Below are positions 38,977 through 48,544 of a DNA stretch of 64,000 bases, in pieces; position 1 is the stretch's first letter, and the number at the start of each line of letters is the position of its first letter. The position numbers and the translations under genes are program-made. This DNA comes from Nakazawaea peltata. Its lineage: Eukaryota > Ascomycota > Pichiomycetes > Alaninales > Pachysolenaceae. The notes below the pieces were generated by a model, which was not told where the DNA came from, searched no databases, and saw nothing but the letters and a program-made list of their open reading frames with translations. The DNA lies in assembly GCA_001599355.1 (NCBI GenBank), contig BCGQ01000007.1, positions 376,620 through 440,619 of the forward strand, given 5' to 3'.

Positions 38977-41900
38977 ATGTCTTCACCCCCAAAAGGAATC
39001 TTCCGCGCTATGTCTCCCTCCTTCTTATCCCCCTCCTCCAAAGACGCCCTCTCATCTAAAGAAAAGCGCTATATTTCGGGAGTCGAAAAGTTGATAGCCA
39101 CTTTTGATAGCGCCATTGTGGAATGGGCCGATTACATCTCATTTTTGTCACGGTTGTTGAAGCTGCTAGAGGCTAATCCATCCACAGAGTTTAGCGCCCA
39201 TTATATCCCTTGTGATTTGGACATCTCCAAGTGTCTTTCCATCTGTCTCTCTAAGAACTTACCCAGCGGTGTCCATAAGAAGACTTTAGAAGTCTATGAC
39301 TACATCTTTGGGGTATTAGGACCGAAGAATTTGGGCTCCCATATCGGGATATGGCTTCCGGGATTACTTCCCTTGATGTCTTATGCCTCAATGACCGTCA
39401 AACCTCAACTGATCGAGTTATTCTCTAAGCATATCCTCTCATTGGAGACGAGCAATTTACAATTAATACTCAAACCGTTACTATTGAGTCTTTTACCGTC
39501 AATTGACGACGAAACTAGTGATACTTTCCAAGAATGTATGCAGTTGATCGATGATGTCAAGTCACGTGCCCATAACGATGCCCAGTTCTGGAATTATATC
39601 TTTTTAATCATCTTGACATCTGAAGATAAGAGACTTGGGGCTATGATATGGTGTCAGAGACGTCTTCCGGTGCTCCAAGATGAATGGAATAGTATCTTTG
39701 GAGAGACTTCAAAGTGTGATCTCTTTGTAAATTCGATTCTGAAGGCTTTAGTTGATCCGAATATATTGATCCAGAGAGGTTTTTTTGATATTTTGATAAG
39801 TCAACTCCCATTGAACTCATCACTTTTGGTCAAATCACGTACCAGTGAGGCTAATGTGGTGAACCTCATGATGAGTGCTTCGTCTTGTGTGCTACGTAGA
39901 GATATGTCGTTGAATAGACGTTTATGGAACTGGTTATTAGGACCAGATGAGACTAAAACTTCGGAATATTTCAGTCAATATGGTTTTGAATTACTTAGCA
40001 AAGGGCTTTTGGGTCTGATCGAATCCACAACAAGCTCTGCTCTCTCTAGACATGACAGCTATAGAGTCTCTTTATTAATTATGGATAAATGGGAGATTGG
40101 TCAATTAATCATCCCTAAGATTCTTATCCCTCTTTTATCGATCACCAAGAGATCTGAGTCTGAGGAATTATTGAAGTTAGCATCGAATTTCTTCGATAAT
40201 GTTGACTGTTTTAATATCTGGAGTAATTATTTGAAGCTTGTGATCGATAAAGACTTTGATTTATGTCTTTATATATTGAATAATTTCAATGTGGCCGAGG
40301 ATGAGATGGTCAAAGGTCATTTGCCTTTAATTTTATTGGCTTTGTTATGCATTCAAGTGGACGTTGAAGAAAGGACTAACTGGATTAGTTTGGTGACTCA
40401 AATTGAACAGTTAATTCCGTCGGAATCATTAGAATTGAAGGAAGAATCCATTGACAGAGAAGGGATATTAAATCACATTAAAGAGTACTATTTTGAAGAG
40501 GGAAAGATAGAGTTAGTATTACATTCAGCTAGGTTCTTATTATTAGAAAGAATTTCAGACTTAATATTAAGTTGGACCAATGAAATCACTCAAAAGACTC
40601 ATACCCCTCCTATCTTACCATTATTCAATATATATGCCAGCTTACTATCAAAGGGAACATCCAAATATCAAAACCAGCTGCTCATAAATACTGTCTTCTC
40701 ATTGAAAAACTGCACTTCTGTCGAATTGGTGTTTGGAGTCGGCAAAATATTCAATCATGTCATCGAATCTACTACCGATTTACCAATCAAATTATCATTC
40801 TTGAATGAATACTTGAACCAACTTTGGTCCATCTTATCTTCACCTCTGACGGCTCTCAAATTTCAGATGGAACTTGTTCAATTGATATTAACTTTAGAAC
40901 AGACTCTTCCAGCTCATTATACCGAGAGCTATTTGATCAAATTGTTCAAAGATGATCGCTCGCCAGATAAGATCTTCAAGTTTACCACAATTTGGAGTCA
41001 TTATGGATACCACAAAGAGACCAGTTTGTTCCTTTGTAAAGGTGTAGAGCTTATCATGGATGATCTCGACAACTACAGAATTAGACCATATATTAGAGAT
41101 TTCATATCTTCATTGATATCCAACGGACAGATCACTAAATTCTTTGACATTTTATATCTGAAACCATCTCAATCTGTGACAGATTATCTGACTATTGCTT
41201 ATAACATGAACAATATAAACGAGTTGATCAAGTTGGATGATCGGATTATTTCTTGTTTGGATCTGAAATACTCGGTCTCGGACGACACTAGTTATAAACA
41301 GTCAATTATTGAGTACTGTTTTAGCATTTTAGAACTGGAAGATGTGGAACTTGATTGTTTTGTAGCTTGCTCGAAGCTCGTCAAGTTATTGCTTGGTGAA
41401 GAAGAGCATGAGTATGCCTTAAGAGGTCTGACTCTTGTGATGAGAATGAGAGAAGAGACTTTCAAAGTACATCTGCTTGAATTGACTATTGACTTACTTA
41501 AACATTGTCCGAAATTCTCTGGTCATGAGTTGATTTTCCAAATCTTCAATGAGAATATCTTGTCTTTCCAAAGTTGCATGATGGTTAGCCCATTATTTGA
41601 TCTTTTGATTGCTTCTTTGGGAATTTTAGAGAATCAGATTGTGGATATGATCCCTACTATCACTACTAATGTCATAGAGAAGATTACTTCATTATACGAG
41701 AAATTGACGGCCGAACTTGAGACTGATCTGCAGTCGGTTGAAAGTTTAGATTTGGATCATTGTGTTGTATTATTGATTAGTGGATTAGAGGAGTTATTAG
41801 TTAAGACATATTATATCCTGATGAAGACCCCGGTCGATTTGTCTTCTATACCCACGAGTATTGGAGCTTCAAATTCAGACGGTTCAGGGTTCTTTGGTAG

Positions 41901-43602
41901 TGTCATACAAGGAGTATTTAATAATGATCAACCATTAAATACAGGACCTACTTCTTCTCCGGATAGTCATATTCCACCTGGAATTTTGAAGGCTTTGAAT
42001 ATGAGTATATCACTTAACCATAAAGTTTGGATTTGGGCTGATCGGAACTCAAAAATCTCTCTTAGTAATGAGCAGGAAAGATCTCAATCGTTAACTCACA
42101 TCGCAACTAAACTCAAATACAGAACTAAGAAGTTCATCGAATTATTATATTCATTAGAACCGTTAAAGGTCATTGAAAGGTTAGTCGTGTATTATTTTGA
42201 AGATAAAAACGATCTGATCTTCAAACTTATGGACATTTTAGACGGAGCTCGTCCAGAATTGACTTTACCTCATTTATTAAGTTGTATTAAGTACACTTGC
42301 CGGGAGCTCTCAGCAGCAGAGAAGAAGACTCAAGAGTTGACCAACTCTCAACTGTGTGATTTCTTATTTGATTATCTGAAGAGGTTGGACAAAATTTTGT
42401 ATGAAGATTTGTATTCAAGTTTCAATTCCTTCTTGAAGTCCGTATTGACTACTCCGGATTACAAACCTGTGTACTCGAAGGTGTTGAAATTGACGAGTCT
42501 TTTCGTGGTCAATTTGGACTCGAGAAAATCGAAGAAAGAATTAAATGAGTCTTTTGTCAAATTGTTCTCAATCCATTGTAAAGATCCAGATATTGGATTT
42601 GCAGATGCTTTAGTATTCATAGTTCCCTCTCTTAAGAATATGTCAATTGAAGTTGATAAGTTAGGGTTGATTAATAATATGATTCTTAACTATATTCAAC
42701 CACAAATGCTGAAGAGTGATGATACTTTGACCCGGATTGAGCCGTGTGTGTTCCTGGTGAACGAAGACATCAATACCAAACAATGGAAACAGATCGTAAA
42801 TGATGTGACTTTGAATAATGCCGGGTTCTTCGACAAGAAATGCAAGAATTTGGTCTTGTTCAACCATTTGATTCAGAAGAATCTCGATGGAGACTATGAT
42901 AAATTGAACGAATTACTTGTGAAGATGACGGTCAATAGCTCTAATTTCTTGAACTGGAATGATTACAATGAGATTTTGAATGGAAAGAAATTGAATATGA
43001 AAAGGTTGACCTACTTGATCTTGTGTTGTCCTCAGAATAGCTTTATCAATGTAGCTGACGATATCATCGTCAAGATCAAGGAGATTTTAGGAGAGAAGGA
43101 TTTGAAACTGCAAATTTATACGTTGATCCGGTGCTTGATCTTGAAATTCGACCATCTTTACATCTCAAATCTTTGGGTCTTGATTTACAATGAGCTCTAC
43201 AAATTGTTCAATAACGTAGTTGAGGATTTGACTAAGGTGAATTTAGAGACTGTATTCAGTGGATGCAAATTACTTGACGTTTTGGTGTATATGAAATCGG
43301 AGGAGTTCCTCTTGAGTGAATGGTTATTCCTTGGTACAGATGATAGTATGTTTGGATTGGTCGACCAGATAGGTGCTCTTCAATTGAGTAATGATACCAC
43401 AGAGTCAAATGACCAACCAACAGAGCAAGGCCCATTGTTATTGGACATCAAATCAGTAGAATCGTTACAACAATTACAACACAAATTCTTCAAGAAATTA
43501 TCAGCTTCAAATTACAACCATATCTTGAACTTGGGTGGTCATAACCAAACTTTGAACCTGGACATATTGAAACAAGACATCTTCAATGACTTGTTCCCTT
43601 AG
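38977..43602 (+). CDS. DOP1: Dopey protein Dop1
   Basis: A large peripheral protein that works with Neo1 and Mon2 in endosome-to-Golgi membrane traffic. The N-terminal Dopey domain is clear: YISGVEKLIATFDSAI, WADYISFLSRLLK, then LPSGVHKKTLEVYDYIF and GIWLPGLLPLM. The rest is HEAT-like helical sequence with few motifs, as in the family. The long open frame runs back to 38722 without an ATG, and the first 85 codons are low-complexity, so the first ATG at 38977 is chosen (1541 residues, close to S. cerevisiae at 1698). Its last 20 bases overlap the 3' end of MTQ2 on the other strand. Confidence 0.93.
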   Translation: MSSPPKGIFRAMSPSFLSPSSKDALSSKEKRYISGVEKLIATFDSAIVEWADYISFLSRLLKLLEANPSTEFSAHYIPCDLDISKCLSICLSKNLPSGVHKKTLEVYDYIFGVLGPKNLGSHIGIWLPGLLPLMSYASMTVKPQLIELFSKHILSLETSNLQLILKPLLLSLLPSIDDETSDTFQECMQLIDDVKSRAHNDAQFWNYIFLIILTSEDKRLGAMIWCQRRLPVLQDEWNSIFGETSKCDLFVNSILKALVDPNILIQRGFFDILISQLPLNSSLLVKSRTSEANVVNLMMSASSCVLRRDMSLNRRLWNWLLGPDETKTSEYFSQYGFELLSKGLLGLIESTTSSALSRHDSYRVSLLIMDKWEIGQLIIPKILIPLLSITKRSESEELLKLASNFFDNVDCFNIWSNYLKLVIDKDFDLCLYILNNFNVAEDEMVKGHLPLILLALLCIQVDVEERTNWISLVTQIEQLIPSESLELKEESIDREGILNHIKEYYFEEGKIELVLHSARFLLLERISDLILSWTNEITQKTHTPPILPLFNIYASLLSKGTSKYQNQLLINTVFSLKNCTSVELVFGVGKIFNHVIESTTDLPIKLSFLNEYLNQLWSILSSPLTALKFQMELVQLILTLEQTLPAHYTESYLIKLFKDDRSPDKIFKFTTIWSHYGYHKETSLFLCKGVELIMDDLDNYRIRPYIRDFISSLISNGQITKFFDILYLKPSQSVTDYLTIAYNMNNINELIKLDDRIISCLDLKYSVSDDTSYKQSIIEYCFSILELEDVELDCFVACSKLVKLLLGEEEHEYALRGLTLVMRMREETFKVHLLELTIDLLKHCPKFSGHELIFQIFNENILSFQSCMMVSPLFDLLIASLGILENQIVDMIPTITTNVIEKITSLYEKLTAELETDLQSVESLDLDHCVVLLISGLEELLVKTYYILMKTPVDLSSIPTSIGASNSDGSGFFGSVIQGVFNNDQPLNTGPTSSPDSHIPPGILKALNMSISLNHKVWIWADRNSKISLSNEQERSQSLTHIATKLKYRTKKFIELLYSLEPLKVIERLVVYYFEDKNDLIFKLMDILDGARPELTLPHLLSCIKYTCRELSAAEKKTQELTNSQLCDFLFDYLKRLDKILYEDLYSSFNSFLKSVLTTPDYKPVYSKVLKLTSLFVVNLDSRKSKKELNESFVKLFSIHCKDPDIGFADALVFIVPSLKNMSIEVDKLGLINNMILNYIQPQMLKSDDTLTRIEPCVFLVNEDINTKQWKQIVNDVTLNNAGFFDKKCKNLVLFNHLIQKNLDGDYDKLNELLVKMTVNSSNFLNWNDYNEILNGKKLNMKRLTYLILCCPQNSFINVADDIIVKIKEILGEKDLKLQIYTLIRCLILKFDHLYISNLWVLIYNELYKLFNNVVEDLTKVNLETVFSGCKLLDVLVYMKSEEFLLSEWLFLGTDDSMFGLVDQIGALQLSNDTTESNDQPTEQGPLLLDIKSVESLQQLQHKFFKKLSASNYNHILNLGGHNQTLNLDILKQDIFNDLFP

Positions 43603-44260
43603 AAAACTTATAGACACTTAAAATTTCCCAACCACATTTCCTTTTAATCACCAATTGGATGTCCCAGGAACCGTAAACTGAAGGGTTATCAAGTATATTT
43701 TGCACTACCAGCTCTGGTTTGTTACTTTCACAAAATAAAATATATGCTATACCGTCGTAATTGATGTAATGATGTAGGTTTAAGAGTAGTTTTTCGGTGA
43801 CACACATTCCATTGTCACCTCCGTCTAAAGCGAGGTTGAGCCATTTATTTGAATTTTTTTCCAGGGGGATCTCGGGCACTGTGGGGGCCGGGACATATGG
43901 GGGGTTAAAGATCAACATATCGATGGAATTCTGACGGAATGGTGATAATAAGTCGGATTGAATAGCGTCTATTTGGACACCATTTCTGGTTGCTGTTCTT
44001 ATGGAAGTTTGACAAGCATGTGGATTCAAGTCGGTTGAGATCATAATGGAGTTGGGAAGTATGTTTTGTTTGATGAAAGTTGATATGATTCCTGAACCTG
44101 AGCCTAATTCTACCACTACAGGTGGATGGGATTTGAAATGGATAGTTTGGAGGGTAGAGATTTCTTGTTCGAGGGCATCTAGAAGAAGAAATGAATCTTC
44201 CAGTGGCTCATAGACGTAATCTGGGTCGAAATCTTTGTCTAGTAATGGAGTCGGTAGCAT
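43583..44260 (-). CDS. MTQ2: eRF1 glutamine methyltransferase catalytic subunit Mtq2
   Basis: An AdoMet-dependent enzyme that, with Trm112, methylates the GGQ glutamine of release factor eRF1. It has the HemK-type fold: VYEPLEDSFLLLD at the start, the AdoMet loop ELGSGSG (51-57), the acidic DLNP (77-80), and the substrate-binding NPPY (119-122). DGGDNGM and the C-terminal KRKCGWE are also typical. The length of 225 residues is normal. It converges on DOP1, and the coding sequences overlap tail to tail by 20 bases (43583-43602). Confidence 0.93.
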   Translation of the reverse strand: MLPTPLLDKDFDPDYVYEPLEDSFLLLDALEQEISTLQTIHFKSHPPVVVELGSGSGIISTFIKQNILPNSIMISTDLNPHACQTSIRTATRNGVQIDAIQSDLLSPFRQNSIDMLIFNPPYVPAPTVPEIPLEKNSNKWLNLALDGGDNGMCVTEKLLLNLHHYINYDGIAYILFCESNKPELVVQNILDNPSVYGSWDIQLVIKRKCGWEILSVYKFSKGTSH

Positions 44261-44540
44261 GGGTGGATGGTGGACTGGATAGGGTAAGAAGGGATGAGAT
44301 GATGAAAATTTAGAGTTGAATATGATATTAATAATTACTTAAATAGGAATAACAATGGATTTATATGAGAATTTCCTAATAAGGCATTTAAATTTAGTTG
44401 AGTTTGTCAATATTTCCTAGATCAGAACTTTCCATAAACAGAAATCATCTTACAGATCTATTAATTCTGTGGCAGTTGAAGAAGCGAAGGATCCGAAGGA
44501 ACCACTGGACGGAACTACTAACAAACCATTGGGAGTCATA

Positions 44541-44982
44541 ATGCAAATCAAAGTTAAGGTGAGTCAATACACGAATCTTCTGCAGAACATTACTAACAAT
44601 TACCAACAGACCCTTACAGGAAGAGAAGTACGTGACTCAATCTAAGCCAGAAGACTATTTCATACTAACAGAAGACAGATCCCTGTGGATGTTGATCCTA
44701 CTGACAAAGTGAGTACATATCCATTGCATATCAAACCGTTCAATCTTCATACTAACTCAATCAGATCATCCGTATTAAAGAACTGATGGAAGAAAAGGAA
44801 GGTATCCCACCAAGCCAACAACGTTTCTTATTTGGAGGCAAACAATTGTAAGTATTATGGAGTGTGAGGTATATGAGTTAATTACTGACATGGGTAGAAA
44901 TGATGACTTGACCATTGAGAACTACAACATAACAGCCGGATCTCAATTGCATTTGGTCTTGACTTTAAGAGGAGGTCAATAG
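44541..44982 (+). CDS. RUB1: NEDD8-like ubiquitin modifier Rub1, five exons
   Basis: A ubiquitin-like protein attached to cullins. Exons: 44541-44558, 44610-44627, 44679-44708, 44765-44847 and 44898-44982, which join in frame to 77 residues starting MQIKVKTLTGREIPV and ending LVLTLRGGQ. Each intron is only 50-56 bases. Donors are GTGAGT, GTACGT, GTGAGT and GTAAGT. TACTAAC branch points occur in three introns and TACTGAC in the fourth, with acceptors 8-12 bases later. The C-terminal RGG is the conjugation site, leaving one residue (Gln) to be removed by processing. Exons 1 and 2 are just 18 bases each. No single long open frame exists here, so simple ORF scans miss the gene. Confidence 0.95.
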
Positions 44983-45210
44983 GATATATAGTTAATGGGA
45001 AGTAGATTAGTGATTTGTGCACGACTTGTAGGAGGTCTTCTGAGATATAGTATAATTGATCTTTTCTGCACGACCAAATATTCTTTTCTTTAGTTGATAA
45101 TACTAAATTAATACACCTTACACGACCATTTACACACATTTTCTTCACTCGGCGCTTAATCGAAAAGAAGAAGACTCGAACAAGGTGATACACTGCCCTG
45201 ACCAACTGTT

Positions 45211-47679
45211 ATGTTCGAATTCAAATTATTGGCAGAACAGATTGGTGATCCAGGCACTGGTACCGGCTCCGGCCCACGCTCCGGATCCCCCTGTCGTCTG
45301 TCCTTGTTACGATTCGAATCCGAATTATCAAGTCAAAAAATCACCATCTTAGCTGACCCTGGTTGGGATGGAGTTAGTGATATTTCATACTTGGATCAAG
45401 TCATAGAAGAAGTGGATTTGATCCTCATTAGTCATCCGACCGTGGAATACGTGGGCGCTATCCCATTGATCTTCAGAAAATGGCCCCAGTTCCTTAAAGG
45501 TAAGAAGAAGATCCCGGTCTATACAACGTTACCCATCTCTCAATTGGGGAAGAGTTCCATCATCGAATTGTACAGACTGTACGGGTTGATTGGTCCATAC
45601 GAGACCAACATGTTCGACCTCAAAGATATCGACGAATACTTGAACGAATTCCAGCTTTTGAAACATGGTCAATCCATCACTTTGGCCAAGTTGGATAACT
45701 TGAAGATTTACTGTTACAATGCTGGACATTCTTTAGGAGGATCTTTCTGGTCGATTGTATACAATTCGAACGAGAAGATCGTGTATGCGCCAACTTGGAA
45801 TCACTCTAAGGACTCTTTCTTGAATAGTGGTGCTATGTTGGAGTATGGATCCAATCCGTTACCTCAGTTACTTCGTCCTACTACGATTATCACGTCGTCA
45901 GATTTGGGTTCTACAATGTCATACAAACAAAGAGTACAGAATTTCTATCAATTGATAGATAACACCATTCTGAGAGGTGGAACTGTGGTGTTACCTACTA
46001 GTATGGGAGGGAGATTGTTGGAGTTAGTTCATTTAGTAGATGATCATATCCAACATCGTCCTATTCCTGTGATTTTGATGTCTTATTCAGGTACTAAACT
46101 GTTAAGTCTTGCGGGAAATATGTTGGAATGGATGTCACCTCAGGTTATTAAAGATTGGGAATTCAAGAATCAGATCCCCTTCGATCTGTCTCTGGTTGAA
46201 TATGTCGATAATATGAATGAGATCTTAGAGAGAAGTGGTCTGAAAGTCATTTTGGTCTCTGACGATAGTTGTACTGGTGGGTCAATGGCTAACCAAGTGA
46301 TATCCAAGTTGGGTAATGATGATAAGACGACTATTATTCTTACTGAGAAGCCAAGTATTGGCTCCTTAGCCGACCAATTGTATCAGCATTGGGAACTGTT
46401 ATGTTATCAAGGTAATAATAAAGTGCTGGATGGGATACCAGTGGGATTACAAGAGAATTTGGATTTTGTATCAACTAGAGAAATGATGATGAATCTTGAA
46501 GAACTGGAGATATTCAAGCAGCAGGTGGAACTGAGAAGACTGCTGAAAGCCAAATATGAGGAGGAAGAGTCTGCAGCTGCCGCTGCGGCAGCAGCTGAAG
46601 CTTTAGGAAATGTAGACGATGAGGATGAAAGTGATGTTGAAAGTGTTGTCAGTGATGCTGAAATGGAGAAAGTGGAAGATGAACAGCAACTGACTGAAGA
46701 ACAACAACAGCAACAACAGAAAACCGAGGAATTGATCAAGATGGACTATGATTTAAAGAACGCTACAAGGAACAAACATAAAGTCTTCCCATTTGTTGCA
46801 CATGCCAAACCGAAGATCGACGACTACGGAGAGATCATCAACCCTAAGGATTTCGTCAAAGTAGAGGAAACTAAATTCAAGAGAAGAACTGGAGCTGATG
46901 AAGATGAGGACGATGATATGAATGGTGAATGGGGTAGAAGAAAAGGTAAGAAACTTTTGAGAAAGAAGACTAAACAAGAAGAACAAGAAGAGCAAATCAC
47001 CGAGCAATTGAACCCATTGAATAACCCACGTAAACTTAGTCAAGTCCGGTTCCAACTTTCGACGAGATGTGCCTTGTCGTTTATAGATTTGAGTGGTACT
47101 GTAGATTTACGTTCATATTTGATGATTTTGAACCTGTTGAAACCCAAGAAAACCATCGTTTACAACTCGTTCAAGTCATCTTCCAAAATCCATAACATTG
47201 ATTTGATCAAGAACAAGTTGCATAGTGAAGATTTGTTGATCCTGGCCCCAAATCAAGAGATCCATATCGACAATGTGGTCACTAATGTTGATATCAAGTT
47301 GGACGAGGTATTGGAGTCTCAATTGAGATGGCAGAAGGTTAGTGATGGGTACACTTTGGCACATGTTATTGGAGAGTTACAGAAGACTGCTGGTGACCAA
47401 TTTGTATTGAAACCATTGGTGTCAACTACCAATATCACCACTACTAATACTGTGAATGAGATCAACATTGGAGACTTGAAGCTTTCTGACTTGAGATTGA
47501 AATTGAAGGCCATGAATTATGATGCAGTTTTCAAGGGAGAAGGTATTTTGAGTGTCAATAATGATGTTTGTCTTATTAGGAAGCTGAATGATGATGGAGA
47601 TTTGGTGATTGATGGGTGTCCTAATGAGGAGTTTTACATTATTAGAGATATGGTGAATAGTATGTTAGCGCATGTTTGA
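45211..47679 (+). CDS. CFT2: Cleavage and polyadenylation factor subunit Cft2 (CPSF100)
   Basis: A catalytically inactive metallo-beta-lactamase/beta-CASP partner of Ysh1 in pre-mRNA 3'-end cleavage. The fold begins MFEFKLLAEQIG and LADPGWDG, and the metal-binding HxHxDH of active paralogues is replaced by SHPTVEYVGAIP, as in other Cft2 proteins. YNAGHSLGGSFW and IVYAPTWNHSKD mark the rest of the lactamase domain; the beta-CASP half has TSSDLGS. A hydrophilic insertion at about 445-600 has an Ala run, acidic stretches and a Gln run. The length of 822 residues is normal. Confidence 0.93.
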   Translation: MFEFKLLAEQIGDPGTGTGSGPRSGSPCRLSLLRFESELSSQKITILADPGWDGVSDISYLDQVIEEVDLILISHPTVEYVGAIPLIFRKWPQFLKGKKKIPVYTTLPISQLGKSSIIELYRLYGLIGPYETNMFDLKDIDEYLNEFQLLKHGQSITLAKLDNLKIYCYNAGHSLGGSFWSIVYNSNEKIVYAPTWNHSKDSFLNSGAMLEYGSNPLPQLLRPTTIITSSDLGSTMSYKQRVQNFYQLIDNTILRGGTVVLPTSMGGRLLELVHLVDDHIQHRPIPVILMSYSGTKLLSLAGNMLEWMSPQVIKDWEFKNQIPFDLSLVEYVDNMNEILERSGLKVILVSDDSCTGGSMANQVISKLGNDDKTTIILTEKPSIGSLADQLYQHWELLCYQGNNKVLDGIPVGLQENLDFVSTREMMMNLEELEIFKQQVELRRLLKAKYEEEESAAAAAAAAEALGNVDDEDESDVESVVSDAEMEKVEDEQQLTEEQQQQQQKTEELIKMDYDLKNATRNKHKVFPFVAHAKPKIDDYGEIINPKDFVKVEETKFKRRTGADEDEDDDMNGEWGRRKGKKLLRKKTKQEEQEEQITEQLNPLNNPRKLSQVRFQLSTRCALSFIDLSGTVDLRSYLMILNLLKPKKTIVYNSFKSSSKIHNIDLIKNKLHSEDLLILAPNQEIHIDNVVTNVDIKLDEVLESQLRWQKVSDGYTLAHVIGELQKTAGDQFVLKPLVSTTNITTTNTVNEINIGDLKLSDLRLKLKAMNYDAVFKGEGILSVNNDVCLIRKLNDDGDLVIDGCPNEEFYIIRDMVNSMLAHV

Positions 47680-47730
47680 GCATACGTAAGAGGGCTAGTG
47701 AGGAAAGCAATGTCTACATATCTGATCTGT

Positions 47731-47945
47731 AATAAATAAATGTATTGATCTACGATCAATTGATAATAAATAAGTGGTGGATGAATCCACTAACAATAAA
47801 TAAGTGATCAATGGAGCCACTGACAAGTGGTCTCCTTTGGGTTCACTGAATAAATAAATGGTACACTATGGTCCACTGAATAAATACCGACCTTAGATCA
47901 GCTAACAAAATATACCGACCTTAGATCAGCTAATAAATACCCCTC
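47731..47945. repeat. Degenerate array of hairpins separated by AATAAATA
   Basis: About seven units spaced 24-33 bases fill the gap between the CFT2 and NDUFS5-type gene stops. Many units are short inverted repeats (ATTGATC/GATCAAT at 47744-47760; AGTGG/CCACT at 47773-47791; AGTG/CACT in two following units) followed by TGAATAAATA or ACAATAAATA. The last two units share a perfect 22-base sequence (47884-47905 and 47912-47933; core ACCGACCTTAGATCAGCT). The AATAAA spacers suggest two-way 3'-end formation. Confidence 0.65.
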
Positions 47946-47951
47946 GGTATC

Positions 47952-48272
47952 CTACAATCTAATCACATTAACCGGCTCATCCTTACCGTCAACAATACCC
48001 AAAGTCTTTGGAGTCAAGAATTGTCTTTTCTTAACAAATGGCAACCCGACATCTTCCAAATCCTTTCCCTGTTCTTCCAAGTTCTTCTTAATCAAGAAAT
48101 TCTTATACTTCTCCAAACGGTGGGTCCTACATTCCATGTAATCATCTTTTAAGAATTGACAAGATTGGTACGAGTCGGTTTTATTACTGGTCATACATTC
48201 GACGACTTTTTGGAATTCACCGAAACATTTGTTTGGGCCACCGTGTCTTCCTACTTGTTGTAATGGAGCCAT
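47952..48272 (-). CDS. Probable complex I subunit, NDUFS5/15-kDa type (twin CX9C)
   Basis: A small mitochondrial intermembrane-space protein with two C-x9-C pairs: CFGEFQKVVEC and CQFLKDDYMEC, folded by Mia40. GGPNKCF before the first pair and YMECRTHRLEKYK after the last match the NDUFS5 (Yarrowia NIPM) pattern in which the second pair is followed by a basic helix. The frame extends upstream, but MAPLQQVGRHGG at 48272 is the sensible start (106 residues). Other twin-CX9C proteins (for example COX12-like) are less likely by spacing and tail. If correct, this species has complex I, unlike Saccharomyces. Confidence 0.72.
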   Translation of the reverse strand: MAPLQQVGRHGGPNKCFGEFQKVVECMTSNKTDSYQSCQFLKDDYMECRTHRLEKYKNFLIKKNLEEQGKDLEDVGLPFVKKRQFLTPKTLGIVDGKDEPVNVIRL

Positions 48273-48544
48273 GATGGATGTGAGTTGGTTAACGTTGGGT
48301 AGGTGAGGTGAGGTGAGTTGGTTGAGTTGATTAAGAGGAGAGTGTGGGGACGCAGTGGTGCGGGTACAATTTTGGGTAATATGCACGACCAAATTACAGG
48401 AGAAAAAGAATAAATTATTTGTAGATGATGCACTACCTTTAATATAAATATACACTACTAAATATGAAAATATACACGACTAAATATGGGGTACAAGATG
48501 AGTAGGTGGATGCAGGACGAGGATGCACTATGTGACACCCTCAT

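Noticed and set aside
46407-46739. 110-codon minus-strand frame rich in Cys and Ser inside CFT2
   Set aside because: It is the complement of the Ala, Gln and acidic runs of CFT2, so its composition is a by-product.
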